From positions 153,281,113 through 153,345,112 of the forward strand of contig NC_081405.1 of assembly GCF_030272615.1 (NCBI RefSeq): a stretch of DNA of 64,000 nt, in the 5' to 3' direction. The notes under the pieces were generated by a model. The model was given only the letters and a program-made list of their open reading frames with translations, searched no databases and was not told the DNA's origin. Origin of the DNA: Cryptomeria japonica (Eukaryota > Streptophyta > Pinopsida > Cupressales > Cupressaceae). A program made the translations under genes and the position numbers. This document shows positions 8,641-19,982 of the stretch, piece after piece (within the stretch, counting starts at the first letter, position 1; every line of letters starts with the position of its first letter).

Positions 8641-10683
8641 TAGTATAGTTGGTTTGATCATCTGTGGCTTTAGCTTTTCCTTTGTCATGTTTGGGAATGG
8701 TTCCTTAAACATCTCATGTTCTTGATTGGAGGAGTGTCCCTCAATCTCAATGTCACCTCTATCAATGAGATCTTGTACGATGTTCTTCAGTCGATGACAA
8801 TTTCCTGTTTTATGACCCTTGCTCTTATGAAATTCACAATACTCATCATCATTCCACCAATTTGGTTTAACCTTTGGTTCATATGGAGGAAAATCTGGAA
8901 CTGTGATCACTTTGTTTGCCAAAAGCTTTTTGAAGACTGATTCAAGTGGTTCTCCCAATGGGGTGTACTTCCTTCGTGATCTAGAAGTTGTTTGAGTATT
9001 CACTTGATTGTTTGTAGAACTTGATCTCAAAAAGATGAATTTGGGTCGCACTGTATTGGCATCAACAACACCATCATTGACTGTGTTTTTGTTTTTATTC
9101 CAAAATCTTGGCTTATCTTTTCCTTTAAAGTCATCTTTGTTTTCCTTGAATATCTTAATGACTCCTTGTTCAATTAGAACCTTTTCTGTTGCTAAGCCTT
9201 TTTCAATGACATCCTTGAAGGTGGACAAACAAGCTTTTCTTAGATCATAACCAATGTCTTTGTTAACGTTTTGTGTGAACATTTCTACCATTTGTTTTTG
9301 TGGAATTTCACAAGAGCATCTGCTGGCTAGATTTCTCCATCTTTGTAAAAATGATGCAAAAGACTCTCCCTCTTTTTGCTTGGTGTTGCATAAAGTAGTG
9401 ACTGATATGTCTGTCTCTATATTGTAGGAGAAATGTTGAATAAATGCCTCTACTAAGTCACCCCATGACTTAATACCAGGTGGGAGTTGGGAGAACCATT
9501 CCATAGCTTGATCACCTAAGCTTTGTGGGAATAATCTCATCAAATATGTCTCTTATGAAGCTACTTCAATGCAAGCTGTGAAAAACAGTCTTATGTGTGC
9601 CTTAGGATCCCCTTTTCCTCTATACTTATCAAATTTAGGCGTCACAAAGTGTGTAGGAAATGGAGGCATTGGAATGCTCTTGTCGAATGGATAAGGACAT
9701 ATGTCTCTCATTGTGTATGTTGGCTTCAGTGTATTTATGTCCTCCATTTTCTTTTGTAAGTCCCTGATTTGTTGCTCCAAATTGCTCTTAGGTGGAGATC
9801 GACTTCTTGGACCATACCCCATGCTTGAGGCACCAATTGGAGGAGAAGCATGTTGCATATATGGATGATATTGATCATACACATGTTCATATGGAGGAGG
9901 TCTATAGTGATGTTGCATATATGGACCACTTGGTATAGATTCATGTTGAGGAATGAAATATCTATTTTGTCCATGTATACCATACTCTACAGGCATGTCA
10001 TGTTCTAATGTGTTGCCCCCAAATTTGACACGGGGTTTCCTTGTGTCCAAATTTTGAGCATGCCTTTGAATATCCAATTGCTTTGGTGGTTGATCCTTAG
10101 CATTTGTATGTGATTGAGCATATCTTTCTACATAAGACTTCCATAATGGTTTGCGAAGGTGAGTATCATATGCTTGACCATGTGTATGTGGGACCTCTGG
10201 TTTTTGAAACAAAGATGATGGTGATTCAGGCACAAGATGTGGTCCTCTATTTCCTCCACTATTAGGCCTCCTTTGATCCATGTTGGAGTGAGTTTGTTGC
10301 AAAGGTCGATTTTCCATTATTTGAGACATGTCAAAATCATGAGGTATCTTGGCTCCACTTTGTGCCATCATTTGTAAGAAGTATTGTCTATCTCTTCTCA
10401 TTATTTCTTCAATCAGTCGATTGAAGCGGGGGTCCATAATGGATTCTTCCACATCTGCTAAATGTACAGAAAAGTTGTCCGTATTGTCATTATGTGTATC
10501 ATTGTTGTTTGTAGTGTCCATGTTCTCAACATTTGGAATGTTTCTATAGGCATCCATGTCAGGTAATGTGTTATGATCAGTATTGAAAAAGACATCATTC
10601 TCATACTCATAAGAACTCATGTTTGCGGACTCTGGAGCCTCTTTAGTTTCTCTCCTGGATTTTTGAAGATGAGTTTCAACCAT
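8521..10683 (-). pseudogene. GyA gag
   Basis: Starts at ATG 10,683. The N-terminal part is Asn/Asp-rich, then a Pro/Tyr/His-rich stretch, then the retrotransposon gag domain (KYRGKGDPKAHIRLF, then LGDQAMEWFSQLPPGIKSW, FASFLQRWRNLASRC). A variant zinc knuckle lies near 8,790-8,845 (CEFHKSKGHKTGNC), typical of Tat/Athila gag. One in-frame TAA at 9,550-9,552 splits it, and the frame is lost near 8,640. The Gag role is to coat element RNA and form particles. Everything else is in one frame, so damage is light. Confidence 0.88.
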
Positions 10684-11170
10684 GAACTAGGTATTGACCA
10701 AGATGTGTGAGACTAGATGAAAATGGAAAAAGTATGGAAGACCAAGAGTTGGATGGAATGTAAATGAGTCTGAGGTGTACTTGCAATGTCCAAAGTGTAA
10801 GACCAAGTATGTATGTAGTAGAGTAGGTGTGGCTTCCAAAGAGAGGATAGTTTCTCTTGATGAGGTAAGTTGACCTTGACTCTAAGTAAGACCAAATGAG
10901 ACCCAAAGGTAAGAGACCTTGATGAGGGACCACTTAGCAAAATGTTGGTGTATGTAGTGTGTTGACAAAGTATGATGAGGACAAGCGACTTTTTGACTCA
11001 AGTTTAGACAAGTGTGAATGTAAAATGAGATGTGAAGCAATGATGGACTATGTGAGACCCAAAGACAGGTTGAATGCTAGATGGAACCTGAAGAAACAAC
11101 CTAGGAAGCTCAAGAATTCCGAAACTGATTTCTTTTGTTTGTTGGACTGTGAAATTTTCTTGCAATTTTG

Positions 11171-11328
11171 AACACAGACGCGCCTGTATACTGCACAGAC
11201 GCGGTTATCTGACTCAGACGTGTTTCTATTCAACATAGACGTTGTTATAAACACAGACGCTATTCTACCCTTCACAGACGCATTTAGATGACTCAGACGC
11301 GGTTAAAACAGACACAGACGCGTTTCTG
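11171..11328 (-). repeat. 20-bp array in gag leader, copy 1 (8 units)
   Basis: Core CACAGACGCG on plus (CGCGTCTGTG in gag sense). The core A falls at 11176, 11197, 11216, 11237, 11255, 11276, 11295 and 11316: steps 21, 19, 21, 18, 21, 19, 21. The first six steps of the PMD intron array are 21, 19, 21, 18, 21, 19. Confidence 0.88.
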
Positions 11329-11589
11329 TAAACTTTGTGCAATTTTTTCCAATCTGTGAAGTCGTTTTGTTGTGACCAAATCTGACTGTTTGACTATTTT
11401 TCGTGACAAGAGGACACAATGTTGATGAGGTCTCAATGTTTGCAAGTGTTTAGACTCCAAAATGACTCCAAGAAAAGTGTGTTGTTTGATGTAAAATTGT
11501 TTTGCATACACTTGAAGACACAAAAGACACAATGTTTTGTTGTTTAGTCTTTGAATGTTTAAAAGAAGTCAAGCACAATTCTTATGGCT

Positions 11590-12130
11590 AGCCAAGACAA
11601 TAGTTGTTGATCCCGCATAGGGTTTTAACCCCGAGGCTACGCTATTCAGAGCGGATACTTAGATGCTTGACCTCACTGGATCCACCCTCGGCACTCACTT
11701 CTCGGGTCAGCCAAGCATCAATCCCCATGAAAACTCCCCATGGCGAACTTTGTATCTCTACTAGGAACTGTATGTGTGTGGGCCGCTACCAGAGGTCCGA
11801 CCTCCTACCCAACAACTAGAAGGATTTGGGCTTCTAAAACAAAAAGGTGCTAGTAAGGGCATCCACTCGTGTGGCCATACATGCGGCACTTTCAGCTCTG
11901 TAAATACAGAAGGCTCCCAGCCGGTAGGGGTTACGCCCTACAAATGATCAAATAAATTTGATCAAATGGGTTTATGGGGAGACATAGTGTCGGTATGAAC
12001 TAATCAGCACACGTTATTCATAGTTTTCACCATGAATACATTTGATTATAGTGGTTCGGAAGAGGTGGGTTTTCCTCGCTACCACTTGGGTCATTCTCTT
12101 CTCACTAGTAGTCCTAATGACCACACGGGA
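11590..12130 (-). other. GC-richer structured block of the GyA leader
   Basis: Clearly richer in G+C than its surroundings and non-coding. It holds short perfect hairpins such as GTAGGG/CCCTAC at 11,924-11,941 and the palindromic GATCAAATAAATTTGATC near 11,947. It could be a packaging or dimerisation region; that is inference. Confidence 0.4.
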
Positions 12131-12539
12131 AGACAGGCCCTCTAAAGATTAAACAAAAAGAGCCTATTGCTCAAGACACAAAAGACAATGATTCAATTTT
12201 AGTGCACCAATGGAAGTGTTTGCTAGTCTATGAAAACAAGGCACACAATAAAAATCAAAAACTCTTGCCAAGGACCTGCAACAAAGAGTTGTTAGTAGTT
12301 TGGGTTGTTTGAAATAATCACCCCTTCCTGCAAACACACAAGTTAGGTAAATTTTTAAAACCCAAAAGCCTTTGTGAAATAGGGGCCTTCAACAAGACGT
12401 TTTTCTCCCAAGACAAGTTGCACCAATTTTGTTAGCTAGATCTGAAAGTGTTAGTGCAAAATAAACTAGATCTGAAACCCTAAGTGCAAAATCTGAAAAA
12501 CTGAATCAATGAAAACTTGAAAATTTTGAAACAGGAGAT

Positions 12540-12800
12540 ACACAGATGCTATTACCCTTAACGCAAATGCGTCTGGATAACACAGACGCGGTTCTATGAT
12601 GCACAGATGCAATTAAAAACCACAGACGCGCCTTCCAGCCAATGATGCGGATAGAAATGACAGAGACGCGTTTCTACAACACAGACCCTCTTTTCTGAAA
12701 CCTACAAAATAAAATTTATCGAGAACACAGACGCGATTCCAGATTCCGCAGACACGCCAGAAAATCAAAAACGCGATCCGAAAGTGCGCAGACGCGGAAA
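12540..12800 (-). repeat. 20-bp array in gag leader, copy 2 (about 11-12 units)
   Basis: Degenerate CACAGACGCG units at about 12544, 12565, 12584, 12605, 12624, 12643, 12664, 12683, 12729, 12750, 12769 and 12790. Steps are 19 or 21 except one gap of about two units. Confidence 0.8.
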
Positions 12801-12886
12801 AACCTAAAATGTTGTCAAAAATGTCTGACCTGCAACTTCAAAAATGCAAAATCTGCAACAAGGAGGTTAAATGCAAAGGGACAAGA

Positions 12887-12904
12887 GTCCCACCGGGCGT
12901 GCCA
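12887..12904 (-). promoter_or_regulatory. GyA primer binding site
   Basis: TGGCACGCCCGGTGGGAC in element sense, three bases inside the 5' LTR. It starts with the TGG expected for pairing to a tRNA CCA end. The tRNA identity was not determined. Confidence 0.75.
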
Positions 12905-12907
12905 AAA

Positions 12908-13671
12908 TGTTTATGGTGAAAATGGATAATAATAATAACAATATTGAAAGGCTAAATGAATTCAACCACAAAACCCTAGCCTAACAATCAACAAAGATCC
13001 ACCATAACATATGAAGATTACCTAAGACAATGCAAATCAAATGAAATCACAAAGATTATACCATCACATGTCCAATAGGGTTTTGATCTCCATTCTTCCT
13101 ATCTCCATTGATCTTGCTTGATATATTTGCTCTCAGATTTTATGTGCACAAGAGCTCAACGAAGAACGGAATGTGGTTGCAAGTAGGATCGTAGTATAGT
13201 CGAATGATCAAGTTGTTAGGGTTTGATAATGAAGGAGGCATCTCCTTAAATAGAAGACACAATAAGAAATGGAGGGATAAGATTGAGAGGTGTAAAAAGG
13301 AGGTCGGCTAGGATTAGAGGGTAGGTAGAAGAAATAATAAAATAATGAAAGAGGTAGGTAGTGTAGGAATTAAGAGATGAATGACATGTGTCATGTGTAG
13401 AAAAAGCTAATGAATTAATTAAATAAATAAAGATTTATTTAATTAATAGAAGAAATGGGATCAATTAAATAAATAAAATATTTATTTAATTTAGGAAAAA
13501 GATAATTTAAATAAATAAATGTATTTATTTAAATGAGAAATAAGGCTAGAAGAGGATAAATGAATTAATTAAATAAATAAAGATTTATTTAATTAATAGA
13601 AGAATTAGGCTTAGATAATTAAATAAATAAAATATTTATTTAATTAGACATGACAATTTTGAGTGTCTACA
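12908..13671 (-). repeat. GyA 5' LTR
   Basis: 764 bp, 763 identical to 933-1,696, flanked by CCATC at 13,672-13,676. Confidence 0.95.
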
Positions 13672-13981
13672 CCATCTATAGGGCATATATATAATATCAA
13701 TAGACCATAGACAATACATCACAACTCTCCAATACAATAAATCTCCTCTCTACCATGGTTTACTACAATGATATGCATGTGCTCGAGGCTCCTCAAAGTA
13801 AATCTCTACAAGAAACCTTGCGGTCCTCATACAGGTGATTTGCTCAAACATCTAGACCTAAAGGAGAGTGCATGTCATCAAGCTCTTACCCTCATAATAG
13901 ACATAATCTCCTAGATCATGGTAGAGAGGAGCTAACATGTTATGTCCCATGAGAACATAGTGCAATGCTCCTCCATCTCAC
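13672..13981 (-). pseudogene. PMD relic of GyE, segment 2 of 3
   Basis: Minus-strand reading gives NMLAPLYHDLGDYVYYEGK and later YWRVV and LWSIDIIYMPYR. These match LAHLYYELHQFVYRG and WRWVINDIDVVIWRPY of the GyA copy. The reading continues across the solo LTR on the right and across GyA on the left, which shows both are later insertions. Stops and a frame change are present. Confidence 0.75.
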
Positions 13982-14823
13982 TGTAGACACCTAAAATTGA
14001 TCACTTGCATTGGATCAATTTATTCTCATTATTCATCTATTTTGGATATTTCTATTAATCAAATCATCTATTATTATTTAATTATGCATCTTCATTCTTC
14101 CATTCCCTAAGGTAATTAATTTAATTAATTTACCTATTCAACACTACCCCTTCGACTCTCATGCATTAATTAAATAAATACCCTTAATTATTTTATTTTA
14201 TTCCCTATCCCCACTTTCCTCCAATTTTGAATTAAAATTAATTCAAAAATCCTATTTAACCTCATCCGCTTGCATTCTCCTAACTTTCCCACTTGCATCA
14301 TAATCTTAATCCTAATCTCCACCTAATCCAATTCTTAATCGTGTGCACACACTTAATCCTTGATTAAGTGAAATTCAACTCCTCCCATCACATCAAGCAC
14401 ATGGGATTGTCCCCTCATGTGCCCTAAAAGGAATTTTTTATTTATTTTCATCATACTCAACTATTGATATTGATCAATCAATCTCAACCATTCATCCAAT
14501 CTATCCCAAATCATATCTATCAAACCCTTATCCATTTTTATTCATCCTCTTCCTCATCATCACCCAATCTATCTCTCTCACCCATTTTCCATGTGAGCAT
14601 CATTATGTTGCCAAAATCTTAAGGGAGCAAACATCCAACCAAGAATCAAAGGACACATCTTTGCACCAAAAGGAAGGTTTTACAACATTTGAGTTCTTCT
14701 CTAAATTCCTTTATTTGTATTTTTTTACTTCCTTTTTTATTCTATCTTGATGTTTTGTTGATTTGTGTGGTTTTGGGTATTTTTCTTGTTTATTCTCTTT
14801 GAACTCATATTTTTTCATACACA
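13982..14823 (+). repeat. Solo LTR
   Basis: 842 bp, starting TGTAGACACC and ending TACACA, with a perfect target duplication CTCAC at 13,977-13,981 and 14,824-14,828. An A+T-rich U3-like start with short inverted repeats, no internal region. It is the product of recombination between the two LTRs of a former element, related in style to the GyA LTR. Confidence 0.85.
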
Positions 14824-14828
14824 CTCAC

Positions 14829-15336
14829 ATATGGCATAGGTCAATCCCCCGTGCATATGACTACCTTGACCATCTGTACATATGGCTAGCACCATTGTGG
14901 CAATCATAATCCTTTAAACCAATGAAATCTCCCTTATAGGATGTAGTAGCCACAGGATGAGTATTTGACCCCTCCAATCTCCAAGAGTTGCTCTACCAAT
15001 GCAATATGCATGATCTCTACCTACCTCCACTCATGAGTGATGTGACTGATATCTAAAAATACTCCCTCATATTGGTAGTCATAGGATAGGATACACATCC
15101 TCTAGAGTGATTGTCGTCACTCCAATAGGAAGGTGCAAGCTAGATGTATCTAGGTCCCATCTCTTCATCAAGGCCATCAGCATTGGCTCATAGTATTTCA
15201 TTACCGACATGAAACATACCCAATATAATCCAATTTCTTAGAGAAATTTCTTCTCATCCAAAGAAAGGTGGGAAATATTACTACAAAGATGGGTGTATCT
15301 GTGACTAGCGGTATGCTCTTGCATGTAGGGTGATTC
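14829..15336 (-). pseudogene. PMD relic of GyE, segment 1 of 3 (N-terminal)
   Basis: Minus strand, starting just after the acceptor-like TTTGCAG (exon side begins at 15,336). SLHLPIGVTTITLEDVYPIL aligns with CTFHLLMGEMTVTLEDVYRIL of GyA. The start lines up with the exon 2 start of the other PMD copies. Decayed by stops; the reading resumes at 13,981 beyond the solo LTR. Confidence 0.75.
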
Positions 15337-16152
15337 CTGCAAACATCAAATTAATGCATCAGTACCATCTACCATCATCTCAAAATTGTTATCACCCCAA
15401 GTGTATCACATGGCACCCTATGGAGACCATGGCACCCAGAGAGGACCATGGCGCCCTAGTGGGACCATGTTGCCCATTCTAGATGGGTCATGTGAAAACC
15501 TAGGTTTATGAATAGATAATTAAAAAATCAAATGAATATGCATGAATAGGGTAAAGTTGGTAAGCCTATCTCATCTAGTGGCAGGTCCTCCTCGACTAAA
15601 TAGCTCAAGTTCTCCATCCTCATGAGCACATATGGTAATCAACATGACATGGGTTCTCCTTCTACACTCTAAGACAAACAAGTGAATAAGATAATAGAAT
15701 AGTGTATTGGTCACTATTTAAAAGGCAATTCTTCTTCAAAACCCTAATTTTATATGTTGCACTTAATATTTCATAGCTCGAGTTAGAGGGATCTGATTCT
15801 TGGACTGTTGGTTGTGGTTGAATCATGATTTAGTTCTCTTTTTTACCAAATGATCCTTGATTAGTTTTGGTCTTGTACCAAACCTCGTTGCAAGCATATG
15901 TCATCACTTGTTTTTCATAACTTGAAGTGGTAAACATGATATTTTGTTTCAACCTCCTAATTAGCAAGCCGAAATAGGGGGGCATATAGCTACCCTTGGA
16001 TTTCATCACTCTTAGTAAGCATTATAGGAAATTTTGTGGTTTTAACTAACAATGTGGTTTTGTAGAATATGGTTCCTAACATTATATTGTAGACATTGTT
16101 AGTTTGCTTTTCTGTACTTTAGCTTGCATATGCATGTAGTTTCATATGACTG
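15337..16152 (-). other. Upstream region of the GyE PMD relic
   Basis: No gene. It corresponds to the intron and leader of the PMD gene by comparison with GyA, and it contains a short GC-rich array at 15,411-15,475. First-exon candidates were not convincing. Confidence 0.45.
15411..15475 (-). repeat. GC-rich array with exact 19-bp step
   Basis: TGGCACCC-like cores at 15411, 15430, 15449 and 15468, linked by AGGACCA-type spacers. Four units, step 19 bp. It lies in the predicted PMD intron, the same relative place as the array in GyA. Confidence 0.75.
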
Positions 16153-17742
16153 CAAAAGTTGGGGATAAATGTAGCATTGTAAATTGTACACCTTTAATTG
16201 GGTTGTCCAATTCCACGCTTAGTTAGCACTCACCTGAGTGTATCCATTGCATTGCATTTTATAGGACTTCCTTAGGCATTTAATTAATAATCTAATTAAA
16301 ACTAATGACAAGCCTATAAATTGTCCATATTATTCCATGATATATGAAATTTTATCCCATTTTTACAATGCCAAACTAATACATTTCCAAATATTACCTG
16401 GGTTTCATGAAGTATTAACTAGGATTAATGGTGTTTGATTAGCAATTGTATGTCTACCTAGTTAATGTTAAATAATAGTAAAATATTATAATAAATGGTT
16501 ATTGTTGAATGTAAAGTATTTTGGGAGGATTAACGTGTTGTTTGTGAGTGGTTTGATTCATTCATGCAGCTAGAAAGAAGAAGGAACACATTGGTAATTG
16601 AAATATGCAGTTGTTGATTGGAAGAGTTGAAAAATTCAAAAAACTAGTTTCAATAAAATGGGCATATCTCACTCATTTCTTAATGAAATTCAGATCTTCA
16701 AAATGATTTACAATTTTTAAAAGGAGATCTAAAATCTTACTAAAGAGTTTGAGTTTATTCACAAATAGTTAATGAGAAACATTCACTAGAAGTTAACTGG
16801 GACAAATTGGCAGCTTTTCAAGCACTATAAGGAATGAATTCTAATTCAACTTGGACTCTTCTACCTCTTGATGAGTTCCTGCATTTGGAGTTATTGAAGT
16901 CAAGGAACATTGGCAAAACTTTTGGAAACAATATTTGGTGATTCATAAATAATTATCATGTTTTGTACACATGTTCAGTCATGATTGTATTTTACATTTG
17001 TAAGAGTTTGAAGAAGATTAGAACTCTCTCAACTCTTATTAGTTTAGTCTTTATTATCAGACATGACTAGAATAAGTCATTTTTTTTTTTTCATGGGAGA
17101 AATGAAATTTGTAATAATTTGTTGAGTTTGTAATTAATCTAACTCTCAAGTCTCATGCACAAATTTGAGATCTTGTTGAGTTGTGATAAGTTGTAGAGAG
17201 AGTATCCAATTAGTGTTGGGTCATGTTAATGGTGTCTATGTTCAATCAACAAGTATGATACATGTCCATGTAATCTTTGATTTTCGATAAGAAGATGATT
17301 TGAGCAATGAAGCTTGTTCATTGAAGATGGAACGCTAATGATAGATTGAAGTCACTCAAGCAAGGTCCACTTGAGGAATTGTGACTCCATCATAGTTTAG
17401 ATTTGTACTAGTTTAATTTGTTGTTCATTATGTTTTACTTTTATTGGTAATTTGGTTATGATAGGTATTATTTTAGCATATTTGGTTTCATTATTTTTAG
17501 AATAGTCAGCATGTAGCCACTGCTATTGCAAATGACCAGTTTACCTACAGCCACTGTTGTGTAGATGAGATTTATTTCCAGTAATGTTATCTTTTTAATT
17601 CAGTTATTACTTTCATTTTATTTGTTATACACATTGATATAATAGCTTAGAGAATCCCATGGTGCACATCTAGTGTAGACCCATTTCAAGTTCACATTCC
17701 TAGGATGATAATTAAATGTAACTTCTAATCCATGAAGGTTTG
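16153..17742 (+). repeat. PPT and degraded 3' LTR of GyE
   Basis: The purine run CAAAAGTTGGGGATAAA (16,153-16,169) abuts TGTAGCATTGTAAATTGTAC. The first 110 bases resemble the GyD LTR read in its sense (TGTAGCGTCATAAATTGTAC, then TTAGCACCCGCCT and CATTGCATT). The far end resumes after CoC at 19,983 with CTTAGTGT, as in the GyD LTR end. No coding sequence. Confidence 0.6.
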
Positions 17743-18069
17743 TATTTGAGTTGAGGAAAAATCAACTTTACAACTCCCAAAGATCACCAACATGCAAACC
17801 TGTCACCAAAAGAGAAGCAAAAAAGCTATGGAGGCCAGAATTCAGAGTTCCAGAAAAGAGGAGTCATATTGATTGTGCAACAAGAATGAAATTCAATAAT
17901 TACAGTTGTTATGAAAATACAAAGAGAGAATCCTTATAAGAGGATACTCAAAACCCTAAAGGAGAAAACCCTAAAGAATTATAAGATTCCTAAGTTTAGC
18001 CTAAGCATAGAGTATAATAGACTAATAATTAAATAATTAATTATTAGATAATAAAAGATTACTCTAACA
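17743..18069 (-). repeat. CoC 3' LTR
   Basis: 327 bp. In sense it starts TGTTAGAGTAATC at 18,069. It contains AAACCCTAAAGGAGAAAACC and an A+T-rich end, and is preceded in sense by TTAAGGGTGCG as a weak PPT. Confidence 0.75.
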
Positions 18070-19626
18070 CGCACCCTTAAGATGAACTTAGGGAGTATCT
18101 AAAAAATAAATAAGGACTCAAAAAAGCTGTAAAAAATGTAGGAAAGCAACAATGGGTCCCAACATCTAGGATTGATGAGGTACCCAAGTACAATAAAATA
18201 TTTGTAAAGTGGAAAAAAAGGAGAAAACCCTGTGGGAGCTAAACTCCTCTCCAAGAAGAGATGAAATCTCAAGTGAAGGACTACGAAGCCTCCAAACAAG
18301 AGTGTTTCAGAAGATAGGAACAAAAAAAAATATGAAGAACACCACTGAAGCATGGAATAACTGCAAACACTATCAAAGAGTAACTACTGATTTGAAGAAC
18401 CTCCACTGAAATAGAACATGACCAAGTAGAGAAGACTGTAATCTACATGAGTGCCCTCAAATGACACTATTTGAATCAGATGGAAAACAAGGGCAAACAA
18501 CTAAACTTGAAGATACAAATGGCATGAAACACCAAAGCCTAAAGAAATGATCAATCGAACCAAGGAAGTATTAGAACAACAAGACAAACCTCCACATAAT
18601 GTTGAAAAGGGAGAGGGACAAGTACACTAAAAATAACAGCCAACAAGAATTCCATGACGAAGAACCAGGAACAGCGAAGGTGTAGAGAAAGTACATAGTG
18701 TCGTGGAAGGAACACTCTCTTAACACACATCATGAGGCCAATGTCATGGAAGGAACACTCACATGACAAAGGTAGATGGCAAACAAAGGCAAACATCAAC
18801 CCCCCCATGACACTTTATAAGTAGTGCATATACAATAAGGCACAAGATGTGCAAGATCCCAAGTATACAATGTATAGTGGCACTTTATCTCAATGTATTT
18901 GCATAAAGAAAATACTACAATGATCAGAAGAGACAAAAGACTGGAAATATAGAAATAATTTCCAAAGATGAGACATCCTACTCAAAGAAAGAGATCCCAG
19001 GACCTGAAACATCCAAGATATTCACCAAAGTGCTGAAAAGTAAAAAACTAAATAAAAATATACCTGGAGCAGAATCTGGAAAGAAAACTCATATGAATGG
19101 AAATAACACAGAACAATCTTTCTAATGATATAAATTTTTCAAAAAACGGAGTTCGAATGCTCAAGTTATGTCTCCCAGAGTGCAAAAAATAACCTTTGGC
19201 TTTGACAGAAAAAAAAATGTCATCAAAAAAGAAAAATCAAAAGTTCAAACCTCCAGATCTAGATAGAGCTTGGAAAAAGCTTTCCAATGATATAAGGTTT
19301 GTCAAAAAATGTCTCTGTATGACCAAGTTACGGCCAAAAGAAAAGAAAAAACCCTCTTGTAGGGCATAAAGAGGGTTAAATAAAAAAAAATTATTTTTTT
19401 TTGACGAAAATTTTCCGACGCATTTGCAGGTACAACCGTATGGATTTCTATGCCTTGAAAAACATTCCAATAAAAAATCATGCCCTAGATACCCCTGACA
19501 CCGAAAAGAGGCAAATTATATATCAAAATTCATGGAATTGGCCTTCTAAATCCAACTGTGAGGTCCTTTTGGCAGCAAAATGTACCAAAAACTCTCATGA
19601 AGAGAACAGGGGCATGCAGATATGGA
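18070..19626. other. CoC interior, non-coding
   Basis: No gag or pol motif in any frame. The scattered short frames do not resemble protein families. Nothing further seen. Confidence 0.6.
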
Positions 19627-19638
19627 GCTTTGATACCA
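19627..19638 (-). promoter_or_regulatory. CoC primer binding site
   Basis: TGGTATCAAAGC on the minus strand, touching the 5' LTR. It differs at one base from the common plant Copia PBS. Confidence 0.7.
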
Positions 19639-19977
19639 TATTGGAGTTGAGGAAAAATCAACTCTACATCTCCCAAAGATCGCCTGCATGCAAAACTATC
19701 ACAAAAAGAGAGAAGCAAAAAAGATATGGAGACCAGAATTCAGAGATCTAGAAAAGAGGAGTCATATTGATTGTGCAACAAGAATGCAATTCAATAATTA
19801 CAGTTGTTATGAAAATACAAAGAGAGAATCCTTATAAGAGGATACTCAAAACCCTAAAGGAGAAAACCCTAAAGAATTATAAGATTCCTAAGTTTAGCTT
19901 AAGCATAGAGTATAATAGACTAATAATTAAATAAATAATTATTAGCTAATAAAAGATTACTCTAACAGTTTTCTTAG
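19639..19977 (-). repeat. CoC 5' LTR
   Basis: 339 bp, near-identical to 17,743-18,069 over most of its length. Confidence 0.8.
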
Positions 19978-19982
19978 TGTGG

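Larger units (their letters stand above)
10684..12907 (-). other. GyA 5' leader (2.2 kb, no gene)
   Basis: Lies between the PBS and the gag start in element sense. It contains two copies of the 20-bp array and a GC-richer middle block. Small open frames in it are not supported by composition or similarity. Confidence 0.75.
933..13671 (-). mobile_element. GyA: complete but defective Tat-like gypsy element
   Basis: A 12,739-bp element bounded by two 764-bp LTRs and a perfect 5-bp target duplication CCATC (928-932 and 13,672-13,676). Sense is the minus strand: PBS beside the right LTR, gag then retropepsin, a remnant of the integrase C-terminus, a plus-strand PMD gene, then PPT beside the left LTR. 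Reverse transcriptase, RNase H and the integrase core are absent. The LTRs differ at one position (G at 1,525, A at 13,500), so the insertion is recent. The element must have been mobilised by proteins from elsewhere. The Tat assignment rests on the gag zinc knuckle, the integrase tail and the antisense extra gene, a feature known in Tat elements such as Grande. Confidence 0.93.
17743..19977 (-). mobile_element. CoC: small coding-free LTR element
   Basis: 2,235 bp, with LTRs 17,743-18,069 (327 bp) and 19,639-19,977 (339 bp) sharing long near-identical stretches. Flanks are GTTTG (17,738-17,742) and GTTTT (19,978-19,982), a near-perfect target duplication. The minus-strand PBS TGGTATCAAAGC directly abuts the right LTR, as in Copia elements that use initiator tRNA-Met (one base off TGGTATCAGAGC). 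No open frame resembles gag or pol. A non-autonomous element, about TRIM/SMART-like in build though longer. Confidence 0.8.

Noticed and set aside
13982-14823. A full element rather than a solo LTR.
   Set aside because: Perfect CTCAC flanks surround a single 842-bp unit with no interior.
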